DNA from: Phytoseiulus persimilis
Lineage: Eukaryota; Arthropoda; Arachnida; Mesostigmata; Phytoseiidae
NCBI GenBank assembly: GCA_037576195.1
Contig: CM075101.1
Coordinates: forward strand, 29,698,001-29,762,000
Length of the DNA stretch: 64,000 nt
Direction: 5' to 3'
The first letter of the stretch is position 1. Every line of letters begins with the position of its first letter. Below are positions 42,201 through 54,085 of the stretch, piece after piece. The notes beneath the pieces are model-generated. The model did not search any database. It saw only the letters and a list, made by a program, of their open reading frames with translations, and was not told where the DNA came from. The position numbers and the translations under genes were made by a program.

Positions 42201-42619
42201 AAGTCAGTTCTCGCCATGTTCGTCCGAATTTCGAACATTCCGCCCTGTTCTTGGTCACGATTCCTTCGGAAAGACTAGCACAGATGCCCCGGTTCCAATG
42301 GATGCTGCCATACATCTCCTGGTCGGATTCTCAGAGCATGTTGTCGGAATCCACTTGTCCGATCGTTAATGTAGGAGCTTCCCGACGGCAAAACACTCTG
42401 AAGCGAAATGGAGTCCAGGAAATACTGGAGCAGTTCTCGAACTGAACGCCACAGGACGAGTCAGAGCCCGCGTCTTCAGAATCAATCTCCGAAATTTCCG
42501 CTTCGGAGAGGGCTCCAAATGCTTACCTCGCAAACTTCTCTCGCTCTGTATATGCTTCGGTTGTCAGTGGCGGTGGATAGCCATCAAGGGCTACCCAGCA
42601 GAAGCAGGAGATTCGAACG
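36278..42619. other. No recognised gene
   Basis: No frame here resembles a known family. A CT dinucleotide run lies near 39318. CAGTGGTTCTCGCAAG at 41566-41581 resembles the left end of the hAT-like element at 55642, but no matching right end was seen. A plus frame at about 42194-42445 (83 codons) stays open just upstream of the SOD gene without recognisable homology. Confidence 0.45.
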
Positions 42620-43177
42620 ATGGGACCGTCAGCGAGGAGGAAGTTACTGTCTTTTATGGGCATTCTGATTATTTTGGTTGTGATCGGTTCGCTTATAATT
42701 GCTTTCTTCTATACGAAGAAGGATACGAGTGTCGTGGCACGCGCAACTTGCGCACTTGTGGGCTCAATGAACGGAACCCTCGTGTTGGAAGAGTTCAGCG
42801 ACGGAACGCGAGTTGAAGGACTTTTCCATGAAGTACCTTTCGGGGTGCACGCGATACATGTCCACGAATTCGGCAATACGGGCAATCATTGCGCCGACGC
42901 CGGAGGACACTACAACCCATTGAAGGTGGGTCACGGAGGACCTCTCGACGGAGTCAGACACGTCGGCGATTGGGGGAACTTCGAAGTCACGGGAATCCCG
43001 TTCATGCTTGTTTTCAATGACGCTGTGGCACGGCTCACGGGGGACGTAGCCATCTTGAACCGGTCAATCGTTATTCACAAGGGCGTTGACGACTACGGCA
43101 AAGGCAACACATCGGCTTCGAGGATGAATGGAAATGCGGGCCCACGTCTGGCGTGCTGCGTAATATTAGAAGCATGA
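42620..43177 (+). CDS. Sod: Cu/Zn superoxide dismutase with N-terminal membrane anchor
   Basis: The enzyme dismutates superoxide to oxygen and hydrogen peroxide. The 185-residue product is encoded in one exon from ATG at 42620. Residues 1-8 are basic, 11-30 form a hydrophobic segment, and the rest is an SOD domain, so a signal-anchor or uncleaved signal with an extracellular catalytic domain is inferred. All copper and zinc ligands can be placed: His80 and His82 (HVHEFG), His97 (GGHYNP), His105 (GHGGP), His114 and Asp117 (RHVGDWGN) and His153 (VIHKGVDD). The catalytic arginine is Arg176 (GNAGPRLACC), and the disulfide cysteines are Cys91 and Cys179. N-glycosylation sequons are present (NGT, NRS, NTS). 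The lack of introns, unlike its neighbours, could mean an ancient intronless copy or retroposition. It reads as intact. The exact orthologue (secreted versus other extracellular type) is not decided. Confidence 0.93.
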   Translation: MGPSARRKLLSFMGILIILVVIGSLIIAFFYTKKDTSVVARATCALVGSMNGTLVLEEFSDGTRVEGLFHEVPFGVHAIHVHEFGNTGNHCADAGGHYNPLKVGHGGPLDGVRHVGDWGNFEVTGIPFMLVFNDAVARLTGDVAILNRSIVIHKGVDDYGKGNTSASRMNGNAGPRLACCVILEA

Positions 43178-46102
43178 CTTTGATTTTATATGAGTACATA
43201 CAGATGTTCGGGTGGATGGTGTAGAGAAGAAAGTTCTCGTTTGAGCAGCTCCATGATCGGAGCTGATCAGCGTGCAACCGAAGCCCTTGGAGCTGGTGAA
43301 TTTATCCAAGGTAGCGGGGAGATGAGCTTGTTATCCGCTGGAGAGAACGTGGAGTTCTCTGCGTTCTTAGTGAAATTGTGAGCAGCAGGCAGACTATTAG
43401 CGTTATTGCAAGCTTGAAGAATCGAGATCGTCAATCTACACCAGAGAGAAAATGCATTGAAAAACTCGCATGGTCATGCGTGATATAATGGAAGAGCAGA
43501 TTTCAGGATATTTCATACACTCAATATAATTCGATTGCCTTCACAATAAAACTATGACGAGCTGCCCCACATTCCTCGACTACTGTTTCTTCTTCACATG
43601 CAGCCCTGAAGAAATATCTCGCAAGGGCTCTGACCCAGGCTCTACGACCACCTTGTAAAACCAATTCGTAGTCAATCCTCGTTGTGTATTGTGCATCCGA
43701 ATTGAAGTAGGACAACCGTCAAGAACGACCATGTTAATGGTGTCAGTGAGCGATGGCTGGGACACTTGAACGAAACTTCAGTTGGTAGCCACGCATCCCC
43801 TTCTTCGCCTTATGCTTTGTCACTCGCAAAGTCTGTTCTTCCGAGTGTTCCCGGATCCTTAAAATGAAGTGATCCTCACAAATTGTTTGGCTGTCACGAA
43901 TGGATCCGGAGTAGCAGCTTGTTCTCTGCTGATTCGCTATCCGCGTTATCATCTCTTAGGCCGTTCGGAGAGTGAAACAAAGGGATTCCAGCGAGGCTAT
44001 GATTTGGTGATACCTATTTAAGTCAAACCATCTGGTCTACCGAATATCCTGGCTCGTTCGCTGATTTGCACACCAAGTTGCGGGCAACATCGACCTCGCG
44101 AAGTCCTAATCAGGACCTTAACTGATACTCTCACCAATGCGATCGCTATAAACTCGCTTTTCTGGAACCAGCTGCAGCGCTTTGGGACAGATTCCGGCAG
44201 CCCCGCAGCATCACCAGTGATAGACCTGGGAAGACGGAAACGATCCCTACTCTATTGGAGCGACCGAATTGTGAGAAGCTGACACGTGCTAGAGCTGGGA
44301 CACTAATTTTTCCTATCGATTTTTGAGCAGAGTCCTAGACTTTCAAGATTGAACAATGTTCTTCGAAAATACAGCCCATCGTCAATTCAATCAGCAGATC
44401 TGTTTCAATTTCCGCGGGATCGGCCGCAAACTTGCTCTTTATTCTACAACCGGAGTCGATTCTCCTCATGTGGTTTGGGCTGTGTTTTCTCTGCATGCGG
44501 TTCGCTTGCATACGGACCTGATATGAGCGACATAGTCGCCTACGGTTTTTCAGTCCGACGAGTGCCGATACCAAGATCGTGGATCAGCACGTAGGTCGAG
44601 GGGAATCCCGAGGGATGGTACAAAATAAACTTCTGCCGTGTCAAACACTCATTCGACGGTTTTTCCTCAGATCGGAAGGCACTCATACAATCGGAACGAT
44701 ACGGTCCGTGATCTCAGTAGGTTCAAGGTTGCACGACCGGTGGAATGTGAGCGTGAACACAAGTTTAGTGAACCCGTCCAAGTGTGATCAGGATCGATCA
44801 GGAGAACAGCTTCCGCGGATAAGAAGCGATCGCACCGGCGGAAATCGCGTGAGTTATGCACATCAGCGCCAGTCATCATCGCTCAATCGACGTGTCACTT
44901 CCTTCTCTCGTGACTCGTCCGACAAAGAAATATGCAGTTCACTGACTAGTTCCCAGTTGCAAGATGAGGAAATTCACGGGTCACCTTAGCACTCCGAAGG
45001 AAAAGATGTGAGAAACCAATACACGGAATCTTGTATGTTCTGTTCTGTTTCGCATTCGGTCAAACCTAAGACGAACAGATCGGGGCAGTATGTTCTTCTC
45101 ACATCGAATATTCAAGAGGAGGGGTTTCTAGTTCGCGGGCGCGTATCATTCATTGAATCACAAATCTATTGAGTACATCGAGTCATGTAGATGCGCGTTC
45201 ATCCGATTCTTGTAGGTAGTGAATGGGTCCATGCGTGGTTCGGAGGGTCCTCATCACTGACGGCCTTCTCCATGATATGACCGGAGCTATGGCATCCATT
45301 CGGGCGCAAGACTTTGCGACGATATTGTAACAAACCCAAGAAGGGTGAGTCCGTTTGAAGCCTGCTCCAGCTTGGGCCGACCCCAGCAAGGAATCAAATA
45401 GAAATCGTTCGTTTGCTGAGTCGGCCATCACGATGAGACTCAGGGGAGCGAGGGTCGCTCTGGAAGGAAGAATCAGCAAACTTCCCATCTACATTTTGTT
45501 TTCCGACCCCAGGGTTGATGATCTTCGTCCCAAGTAAATGTATGGAGAGCAGGGGAGTTGACGCTGTGACGAAGCCTAATGCCGAGCTGAAACATCCACT
45601 GCCAGTCCATTCGGAAATACTTGCCGCGCTGTCTTATAAACCGACGGCTAAGGTTGAAATCATTCAGCCAGTCAACAGCAAAATGAATATAAATCTCCAG
45701 CCAAGCGTTCCGTTACCGGCGGGATGGCGAAAGCGTAACTTGCAATCACAGTCCCTCTCACAGTAGTTCAACGTTGAAGGTATCGTTGCCCTTGCCTCGA
45801 GATTGGGCCCAAGTTACAAAACAAACGTCTCGCGTTCCCTGATTCAGATTGAGGGAAGGATGAGGAGCACAGCGATAGGAAGTAATTACACCCGAAGTTG
45901 CAGCGGGGAAAAGACCCGGTAACGTCAGCGATCGCTCGAGGCACGGCGGTGGAAGGTAATGTAGAGGATCATGACTGTACATAATTTCGATAATAAATAT
46001 ACATTTTTCTGTACATATCTCTGTCTCGGCTCATCTCATCTCCTTCAGAGCACTCGCAATCTATTAATAGATGTCACACACATGATATGGTACTCGATTC
46101 CC
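43178..46102. other. Interval between converging SOD and SWEET genes; unassigned open frames
   Basis: No family is recognised. The minus strand has several short frames with plausible splice signals between about 43580 and 45490. One spans a putative exon with TYVLIHDLG near 44570, followed by a TAG and AATAAA near 44430-44450. Another contains SLIVMADSANERFLFDSLL near 45400. The introns needed to join them would be only about 40-60 bases, far below those in the validated genes here, and frames on the plus strand are open as well. I leave them unannotated. Confidence 0.4.
43545..43550 (+). terminator. Possible polyadenylation signal for the SOD gene
   Basis: An AATAAA hexamer lies about 370 bases after the SOD stop codon on the same strand. 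It is the first canonical signal I see downstream. Transcript data would be needed to confirm use. Confidence 0.4.
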
Positions 46103-48893
46103 TTAGACTACGAGCCTCGACAGATCACTCTGGGGTTTCCGCGGGAAGATACAGATCAGGAACAATTGGGAAGACGTAATCAAAGTGGCCATTCCGTTCG
46201 GAACCTGGAAAACGAGATGTCAAGCGAGTGAGCATGTGTATCGAATGATTTGGGTCAGAACGCCAAACTCTCCCGACATTGGCAACCTCGAGCGTCAATT
46301 GTGAGCCCCAGAGGAACAGCCTCAAGGTGTCGAGGAGATCCATGTCCCGATCTCCTCGAAATCACCCTTCGGCATCCTCGGACAGCCTCCTGGCACCTTG
46401 AGGTGCTGTGACACGCCGCTCGGAGACCGTTGGAACAGAAAACTCACAACAATGAAAGAATCCTCGCGGAGCATCCCGTAAAGCGTCCACAGGGAGGCTG
46501 TGCAGAAAGAGGAAAGTATCAACGGTAGCGGAAGACATTGAGAGCACCTTGTCTGCAGAACCTTTGCCTGAGGAGAACAATATTTTTCAGATCGAACTCT
46601 GGAGCTCGAGAAAACACGAAATCGGGATCCAGAGAACAGATCGGGAAGCCGGAGCGTGCGAACTCCGGACTGAGACGGAAGTAGTATCCACATTCTAATC
46701 CGCATTCCTCCAGCAATTTTGGTCGCCAAGTAATGAGCCGTCGGTATGAGATCGTTGAGTTCGATACTAAGCGATACGAAAATCCTCACCAGAAGCAACA
46801 ACGGCGAAGCAAAGTAGGCCAGTGATGAAACAACTCCGAGATAGCCGGCCACGTTCAACGCGAATTCGACGTCCTTAGCTCCATAGAAGAGGAAAAAATG
46901 TGTTCCGAAGATTGCAATTAGAAGGAGCCCTATTTGGGTGTTGAGATGACTCTGAAATCGGATGTGGGATGATGAGACGCCGATGGAGAAAGACCAATCC
47001 AGAGCGATCCATGAGTGTCAACCAACGATGAGCACCCATGGGCCTTCGAATCGGCACGGAAGATAAATAAGTTCGCCGGCTCTGCTTTATCTCTGGGAGC
47101 CGAGCTTTGGGATCGCAGGTCCCTACAAACCTTTGGTTTGGCATAGAGGTAGAACCAAAACAAAAAAGCTGTCCAGAGTGTGAAGCCGAACACATTTACG
47201 GACGTGACGGTCATGTCGGGTTTCCGGATGCCGTATTGGAACCAAAGGAATGAGCTGGAAATCGTTCAAATGCAGAACAGAAGAACGAACTCGTTAGGTG
47301 ATTCTTTTGTAATCATCGCTCGAGCTGATCGCGACGGGTGCGTGCGTCGTCGGATTCGCGTCAGCCTGGCAGAAGCGGATCGTCGAGGCCGGCGAGTTAG
47401 CGTGCTTATGCGTCCTCGATGCTTACCAGAGCATTCCCATCATGAATGGAGCAGGTGTGCAATCAGCAGTTGAGTTCTGTCGGTATATTTTGTAGCAAAT
47501 TTCCCTGTGGAAACGGATCCGTACGTCAGTGGCTACGTTGCCCTCACTTCGACTGACATAAGGAAATGCTCACTGGCAGTTTCGCGCTCTTTCAGACTCG
47601 AGCGCGTAGCCGAATACATCGCTCGTTCGATCTGCTTAGCTATGGCTATCTGAGAGGCTCGAAACTCAACGTTCGTGCCGCGTGACGATTGTAATAGCAG
47701 GGCTTCCCGAACTCTCACAAGCGGTAGATCAGGCGGCACGCATAATACGAGACGTGCTTTTCAAGTCACGTCAGTCTCCGACGCTCTCATGGCTTGTGCA
47801 ATATGAGAGCGGCCAACTCGCTAACTGGCTCGTCCATGAGTTATCAGTCATAATTCACGTGAAGCTTACAGCAAGTGGGTTAGTTCGCACCAACGCTGGC
47901 GTGAGGACTCGAAGGTTTGCACGAAAACGAGCATAAACGAATAATGCATCGGCCGTGTTCTCTAGGAGAACTTGCCAACGGCACAGTCGCGACTTCCCCG
48001 ATCCGATGCCGCAGGAAACCGTTTTCGTGCCGTATAGGAGTCCTCGACAGGCCAATGATAGCTCTTGAGCTCTATCAAACGCCGGCCCTGACTCTATGAG
48101 TGGTTTGATATCCTACTCTCATGGATCATGGACAGAAGCGCTTCAGGATCGCGACGTAGCGGATGAGCAGAGAAGTCTGTTCGGTCTTCTTGAGGTTGAG
48201 CCGGACAGGGTATGGGAAGTTAAATGGGACACAAGCCGAAAAAACTTTGCGACCCAGTTGGTGGCCACCGGTTGATGGAGCTTCTGTGGAACTTTTGCTG
48301 GGAAGCTGACCTCGCATTCTGGAACTTCTGTCCACAAGGCCTTGAGCTCATCAGCCAATTCTTACCGCTGGCGCCGAAGTGAATTCTGTTGAAAAGAATC
48401 GACTGCACACCAAGAGATAATACAGCGCTTTACCGCGTCGCGAGAGCAAACAGATCACCGTTATGTTTCGCCTTGATGCTAATGCTATCTGTACCCAGAC
48501 AGGAGCTCAGCAGGATCAGAATTAATCAGACCAAAGTGTTCATGAATCCCGAACGACTCCTTGGGATCCCTACGAAGCCTGGTGCTTCTTCCGAAATCCT
48601 CGGACTTGGTTCCCCAGGGTGAAGAGGCGGCAGAGACAGTGTTTACGATTCTCGAGGAGTCACGGAGCTGTCACGCGGCGGAGGAGTTCGAGATTTGATC
48701 TCTGATGACAGGTGGAACACTCCAGCCTTGGCGCGACGGCTCGGATAGCTCTCTCGTTGACTTTCACCCTGTACTCTCCTCGTCTTCCGATTGGATCACG
48801 GGTTTTTACTGAAAATTGAACTCACACTCCACTAGCGAAATTGATGACTGTGGCCACAGTTGCCAAGTCAGCAATGATCTCGGTGTAGTCCAT
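46103..48893 (-). CDS. slv: SWEET-family sugar transporter (saliva/SWEET1 type)
   Basis: This is a passive sugar uniporter of the MtN3/SWEET family, with seven membrane segments in the plasma or Golgi membrane. I reconstruct six exons on the minus strand: 48893-48826 (ATG), 47504-47427, 47254-47131, 46951-46790, 46567-46448 and 46204-46103 (TAA). All introns are GT-AG, the phases agree throughout, and the total is 654 bases or 217 residues, the usual family size. The product opens MDYTEIIADLATVATVINF. The first MtN3 repeat includes EICYKIYRQNSTADCTP and a W-F-Q-Y-G motif. A linker helix carries the segment NVFGFTLWTAFLFWFYLY. The second repeat has YFASPLLLLAKVLQT, CLPLPLILSSFC, SLWTLYGMLREDSFIVV and PNGMATLITSSQLFL. 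The first intron (1,321 bases) is the longest, while the others are 172-243 bases. The gene looks intact. Substrate specificity cannot be read from sequence. Confidence 0.93.
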
Positions 48894-49429
48894 GATGGAG
48901 GAGTCGGGATCGCGGTGGAGGCGGTGCGACCGGCGCCCGGTCGCAGTACAGTGTGGTTTGGCGGAGCACAGATCGTTTAGAGTTTTCGCTCACTGTCCAA
49001 CATCATGTTCAAGTAGCGGCACAGGAGCTTTGTGTCCGAGCGACGTCGGCACCGCCACTCACAATTGACGCTCCGAAAACTGGGCAAGAAGGAATCAGCT
49101 GTTCGAGGGAAAGAGGGTCCATCGCCGGCTGCAGCGACGGCGAAATATCTCCGAGCGATTCAACATCACATTATCCCTTCCTCTCACCCGAATTTCTCAC
49201 GGCTGTGTGTGGAGCTAATAACGGACGGAGGAAGTTCCACTGGCTATGGAGAGAGACTACTACAATGCTCGCGCCGCAGATGGGACGGGGCAGGAAGAAT
49301 TCGCGGGGGAGGGCGTCACGAAAAGATTCCGTTCCTCTTCTTCGAAGCACTGGTCCGACTGTCGACTTGGAGCGAGAACACCAAGTTTATTGCTTATTCG
49401 ATCCTACTTCGAGTTGAGCCTTCTCCGAG

Positions 49430-49507
49430 AAAGATCACAAGCCACAATGTTGGTAAACAGTGTCGTCGTGGGAAAGAGGAGCACGGACCGCCGAGTGTTC
49501 GATTCCG
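49430..49507 (+). repeat. Dispersed repeat, copy A
   Basis: This segment begins AAAGATCACAAGCC and continues through TTGGTAAACAGT and GGGAAAGAGGAGCA to CCGAGTGTTCGATT. The same series of blocks recurs in order at 52632-52718 with substitutions and small indels. The outer limits are not defined. Confidence 0.65.
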
Positions 49508-51601
49508 ACCACCTCACTTCAGGCCATGGGTTTCCGAAATTTTTGCGTGAACCCCTAGCCCGACTCCTCGCCTGTCGTCGACTCCCATTGCGGGAGAAAC
49601 AGCGGTGCTTACGATGAAAACCCTTTCCATGGGCTGTGGACAACTGACGGAATCTGAGTGAATATATCACAGCTGAAGTAGAACGAGCTTTCAATCAATA
49701 TGATGTTGGCGGTCATGCCAATCTCGGAATCAGTTCGTTTGATAACTACCCTACTGCTTGTCTGAGTTCATTCCTATTCGATATAAACGCTGGACTCCAT
49801 AGCAACGTTTCTTCTAGCAGCTGGACACGGAAAATCCACGGAATCCTCTGAGGTCAAGGCGCCTTGGAACCATAAGACTGTTGGTTCCATTCTCAACTCT
49901 TCGAATCCTAAGGGCTCAAATTGAGTCACAACCGCGGGAAATTCTGCAAGCTTCCCTGTTTGCATTCCGAGCCTCTGACGCACGAGACTGTTACCGAACT
50001 CGTTTCAGTCGGATCCATTCTGCACTTGATTCAACGCTGTCCCCGCTCTGGAATGCCGCTCATGATGAACCTTCCTGCGAGTCGTTATGTGCTTCGCTCT
50101 CGTTTCCTTCTTGAACTCCTGGTGCTTATCGGTTATCTCGCTTTTGCGATTTTCAGTTTGAATTCGTTCATTAGCAACCGACCGTACAATTCACGATGTG
50201 ATATTTGGATGAATAATTAGGATCCGTCACAGTTTCACACTCACCATGTAACTCGCACGCTCCTTGGAGCCGGTGGAACTGGATGGCTCTTGAGGGAAAC
50301 CCGATGAGTTCGATGAAGGGGCCAGCGTGGGACGATGCAAGAGAGTAAACTTGAAGAGACGTAATCAGGGCAACTTCAGAGCTCTCATCTCGGACCGAGC
50401 TGAAAGGGGCTCGTAGCGGTAGGGTATCACGGTACCCCCTTATCATGGTACAAAGATAATCCCGAATTAACTAATTGTCAAATCTCAGTGATGGATGAAG
50501 GCGGAAATATAGGCGAGTTCTTCTTCGAATGCTCCTCCCTCTGGCTTCCAAAGGGATCCGACCGAGAAAGATTCAGCCCACTCAAACGCTTATCATGTTC
50601 GTTTCGACATATTTGTGTAAGAAACAGCAAATCTCGGGCTGAAAATGAATCTTTCGAGAAATGGAGCGATTGACTGCTCTGATTTCTAACCATGTAATCA
50701 GGTATGAGCTTCCACAACAAACCTTGGTTCGAGGGGAATGATACCACTCCTAGAACACATTCGTCGCTAGATTCCGAATGCGCCACTACCATCTCGTCAA
50801 TAAGCCGTTCCCTGGAGCAAAGCACCTGTGTCGAGCCGCGGGTCGTCTCCAGAGCGGACACGGCAACCTAGTGTTGACGGATGGGAGCTCAGAAAGGCGT
50901 TTCAAAGTGCTAAACACTCAGAGCGAGTAGGCTGAACGAAAAAGGTGGAGCCAACGACCCACAAAGTTCGCGAAATTTCAAGCTTCCGCTTCGAGCCCCG
51001 CAAAACATCGTTCGAATTCATATTCGATCTCGTCACATAAACCGGAAGATCTGCGGGTATTCACCAATGCTAGTACGAGGGCCCTCCTGACAACCTCACG
51101 GCGGGCTGCTGTGCCTTCGTGGCTTTTGCCATTCATCACCTACTCAGGTATTCCCCGTTCAGTCCTCGGCCAGCGGAGCATCTACAGATCTTTTCCTCCC
51201 GAGATACAGCGACACGGAAACGGAGGGATCTTTTTTTAGGCCTCATCGCGCTCTGAGAAAAAACCGAACGCCTACCCATGTGGTTCAATTTTTCATCCAA
51301 TCTCTCAGATATACCTGCCACTGAGCTATGGCTTAGTCACTCGGATCCCGAGGCTTCAGAGCGGGATTTTCACAGCTTGTCTTTTTGCCCCATGAGCCTA
51401 GTTCTTCATTCCCCAAATTGAGCTATTCTCTTCAGGTTCATACATTCGGATGGATCATTTCTAGGAACTTGATTGAAAGCTTGACCGCGGAGGGTGTCCC
51501 AGCACTCGCACTCTAGCACCCCGCTCGTGGTCATATGAGACCCTGCGCAGACATCCAAGCTTCATTGAGCTTTATTCAGTCTCCCAAAGAGGGGAAGGGT
51601 T

Positions 51602-51683
51602 TTCGGGCTCGGGGAACTCGAGCTCGAGGGAGTTCGGGCTCGCAGAATTTCGAGTTCGCAGGGTTTTGGGCTCGCGGAACCGC
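51602..51683. repeat. Tandem repeat of 31-32 bp, about 2.6 copies
   Basis: TTCGGGCTCG or a one-base variant begins at 51602, 51633 and 51665. Each is followed by a GGAACTCGAG- or CAGAATTTCGAG-like half. It is a degenerate minisatellite with nothing coding around it. Confidence 0.7.
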
Positions 51684-52631
51684 TTCGTCCAGCTGGCTTC
51701 GAGTGCCGGGATCATCCTGAGCCGTTGGAGTTCACTTATCTGTCGCATTCCTCCATTCGAATACAACATCGCAATCGATCGCCCCAGAGAGTCCCCCCAT
51801 TGAGAGTCAAGAAAGAGTTTAAAGTCGACTCATACATGCTTCCTTATCAGGACTTGTCAACCGGACTCTGAAAGTGAACCGGGGAAATATACGTCCTTCG
51901 AAGAAATATCAAAGGGAAAAAAAGCCGAATAACCACTGGCGGCTGAGATTCGGCCGAGAGGAGGGCAGCCATGATCGTGGGTTAGCTGAAAGTTATCAAC
52001 CTGCATTTGCGGGAAGCGCTTGGTCAACAGCTCGCGCAGTACCGTGATACCGTGATCTTCTCAGTTCCATTGAGTCTAGCCCTGCGTGACACCAACCCCC
52101 CACTGACCTCGAAGCGTAATCCTGAGGACTGTGACTCTAACCCCACAAACCTCCCCGATTAGGAAGCTTCCATGAAAGTTCCCCGTGAGAGACGCGGACC
52201 GCGCACGAAGCAGCGGGGTATATTGCCGCTTCTCGCGAGATTTCTCAGAGATGCTTGAACATGCTATGTGCAGCATAATGGAGATGCAGAGCAATCCGGA
52301 GAACAGCATTTTGAGCTGTCGTTGCTTTGAAATTCGTAGAAATTGCTCTGAGGCGCCGCCCGGGCCGCTCTCATGAAAAGCTGCAGCGGTGCCCGCCTTG
52401 TGCTCTCTCGCTCAACGCAGATCATCGCCAACAATGCTCTCTCCCTTCCACGGAGAGAGACTCAAATTCGTTCAATTCTGGAGCCACGTTCTCCTTGAGC
52501 GGAGCTTCAAGAGGACCATAGTCCACTGAACTCGGGGTTCGCTGTTCCTGGTGTCTGAGGAACAGGGTGCTCCTTTGCTCATCCTCTTCGGCGAATATCA
52601 TGCTCCTTCGCGAGAGGACGTCTTCTTCGGC

Positions 52632-52718
52632 AAAGATCACAAGCCGGGTTTGGTAGTAAACAGTTTGATCTTAGACTATGGGAAAGAGAAGCATGGGTTG
52701 CCGAGCGTTCGATTTCGG
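52632..52718 (+). repeat. Dispersed repeat, copy B
   Basis: This matches copy A at 49430: AAAGATCACAAGCC, TTGGTAGTAAACAGT, GGGAAAGAGAAGCA and CCGAGCGTTCGATTTC in the same order. Just upstream, TCTTCGGCGAATATCATGC and TTCTTCGGCAAAGATCAC form a local near-duplication about 48 bases apart, so this copy sits beside a partial internal tandem. Confidence 0.65.
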
Positions 52719-53649
52719 CAGCGGAGTTTTGACAGCTGCCAGAATTCGAACGGGAAGCCAAGAAAGTGGTTCTGTCGATCATGCGGTGAATGTTCGATGA
52801 TACTTTCTGCAGGATTCCGATGCGGAAATGTTCACTTGAATCCGGCAATCTTCCGAGGACCGCAGAAACATTGAATCATCGCCGGATCCATGATTCAAGG
52901 CATTCGCGATGGGTAAGTCATCAACGGCATCAATTCCAACCGATAATCAACTTCCCCCATACACCTGAGTTCTTTCCTGATGGAAAGCCGAATCCCGTAA
53001 CTGAATCACAATGAACACTCTGGCTGGAGCACTCAAGCTCATGCCTTCTTTGAGAATATTAAGTCGGATAATTCCTTGCTCCACCTCTGTCTCCCTTATT
53101 CGAGAGGACTCCGATGCGTCGCACTTTTCGACGCTTGGGACTCTTTGGCTCATAATCTAACAGAGGGCGGTGTCCTGGGAGCTTATACGAGACTCTCTCT
53201 CTCTCCCGATTTCAACATTCCAACTCATTGTTCTTTACTCAGGTCTCATTCTCGGGAAACGTGACCAAACAAAGGAGTTCAATGCTGTTCGATATTTTCT
53301 TTACGTGGTGTATAGTTGGGTAGTTCCTGACATTGACCGGTTCTGCGGCATTGCGCAATGGTTTGAACTCGCGCGGGTGCTTTTCAGGGCAATGTTCGTC
53401 TGAGCGAGAAGAGGGATGAGTCTGTCTGTGCAATGCAAACCAGTCGATTCTCCTAGATCTTCCTCGAGTTGAAAAAGACAGCTCCTAATTGATCGATTTT
53501 TTCCCCCTCACTCCGTGTCTTTCTTCGATCCGTATCCCTCGAGCGGCCTTCTCGAATGGAAGGCCGCCAGAGCACATACCGAGTGCCGCATTCGAACAAA
53601 GAATTAGTAAAGAAGAGGACGCTTTAATTAGACTTGTTCACCCCACATT

Positions 53650-54085
53650 CGCTGGGTAAGATGCGGAAAGGTGTACATCTGACAAACAGTCCCCGGCATT
53701 ACCAGCATGCCGCTCTCAACTGGGAAGAACTGACGAGCCTAAGCATGGGAAAGTCGCTATCAAAAATGGTTCGTTTTAGGTGTTTCCGCCGGAAACTGAT
53801 CACCGGGACGGGAGTCGAGTTCTGATGGATCCAAAATATCCAAATTGGAAAATGTCCAATCGATTGGATGGGAGAGGGAATTCGCAACTCCAGCATGGGG
53901 TTCTCACCAGGAACCAGTTTTCGAGAAGTTACAGAGCTCTCTTCGGTCAAGTTTCAGAGGTTCCGCGGCACCCGCTATTGTGGCGAAATTTTCATGTTCT
54001 GGCTCGTGGGTTCTTCCCAGTTGAGAGCGGTATGCTGGTTACACCGCGCACTTCTTGTCAGCTGAGCAAGCCTCCACATCACACT
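53650..54085. mobile_element. Long foldback (inverted-repeat) element
   Basis: The 30 bases at 53701-53730 (opening ACCAGCATGCCGCTCTC) recur as the reverse complement at 54010-54039 with one mismatch. Similarity continues outward, although weaker: CTGACAAACAGT against CTGACAAGAAGT, and GATGCGGA against GATGTGGA. It also continues inward for some 30 bases. This implies arms of roughly 100 bases around a centre of about 220 bases. There is no protein. It is best read as an old MITE or foldback transposon. Flanking duplications were not identified, so the ends are approximate. Confidence 0.7.

Noticed and set aside
43580-45490. Chain of short minus-strand exons that could suggest a membrane channel or glycosyltransferase
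   Set aside because: Joining them needs introns of about 40-60 bases, several junctions do not match in phase, and alternative frames look equally plausible. I found no decisive family motif.
48126-48358. Minus-strand open frames that look protein-like
   Set aside because: They lie wholly inside the first intron of the SWEET gene and do not fit its reading frame or need to be included for a complete transporter.
49774-49983. EFPAVVTQFEP, resembling the FPAVTICN motif of DEG/ENaC channels
   Set aside because: It is a single short motif without a preceding membrane segment in frame or any of the cysteine-rich region. An opposing plus-strand frame covers the same bases.
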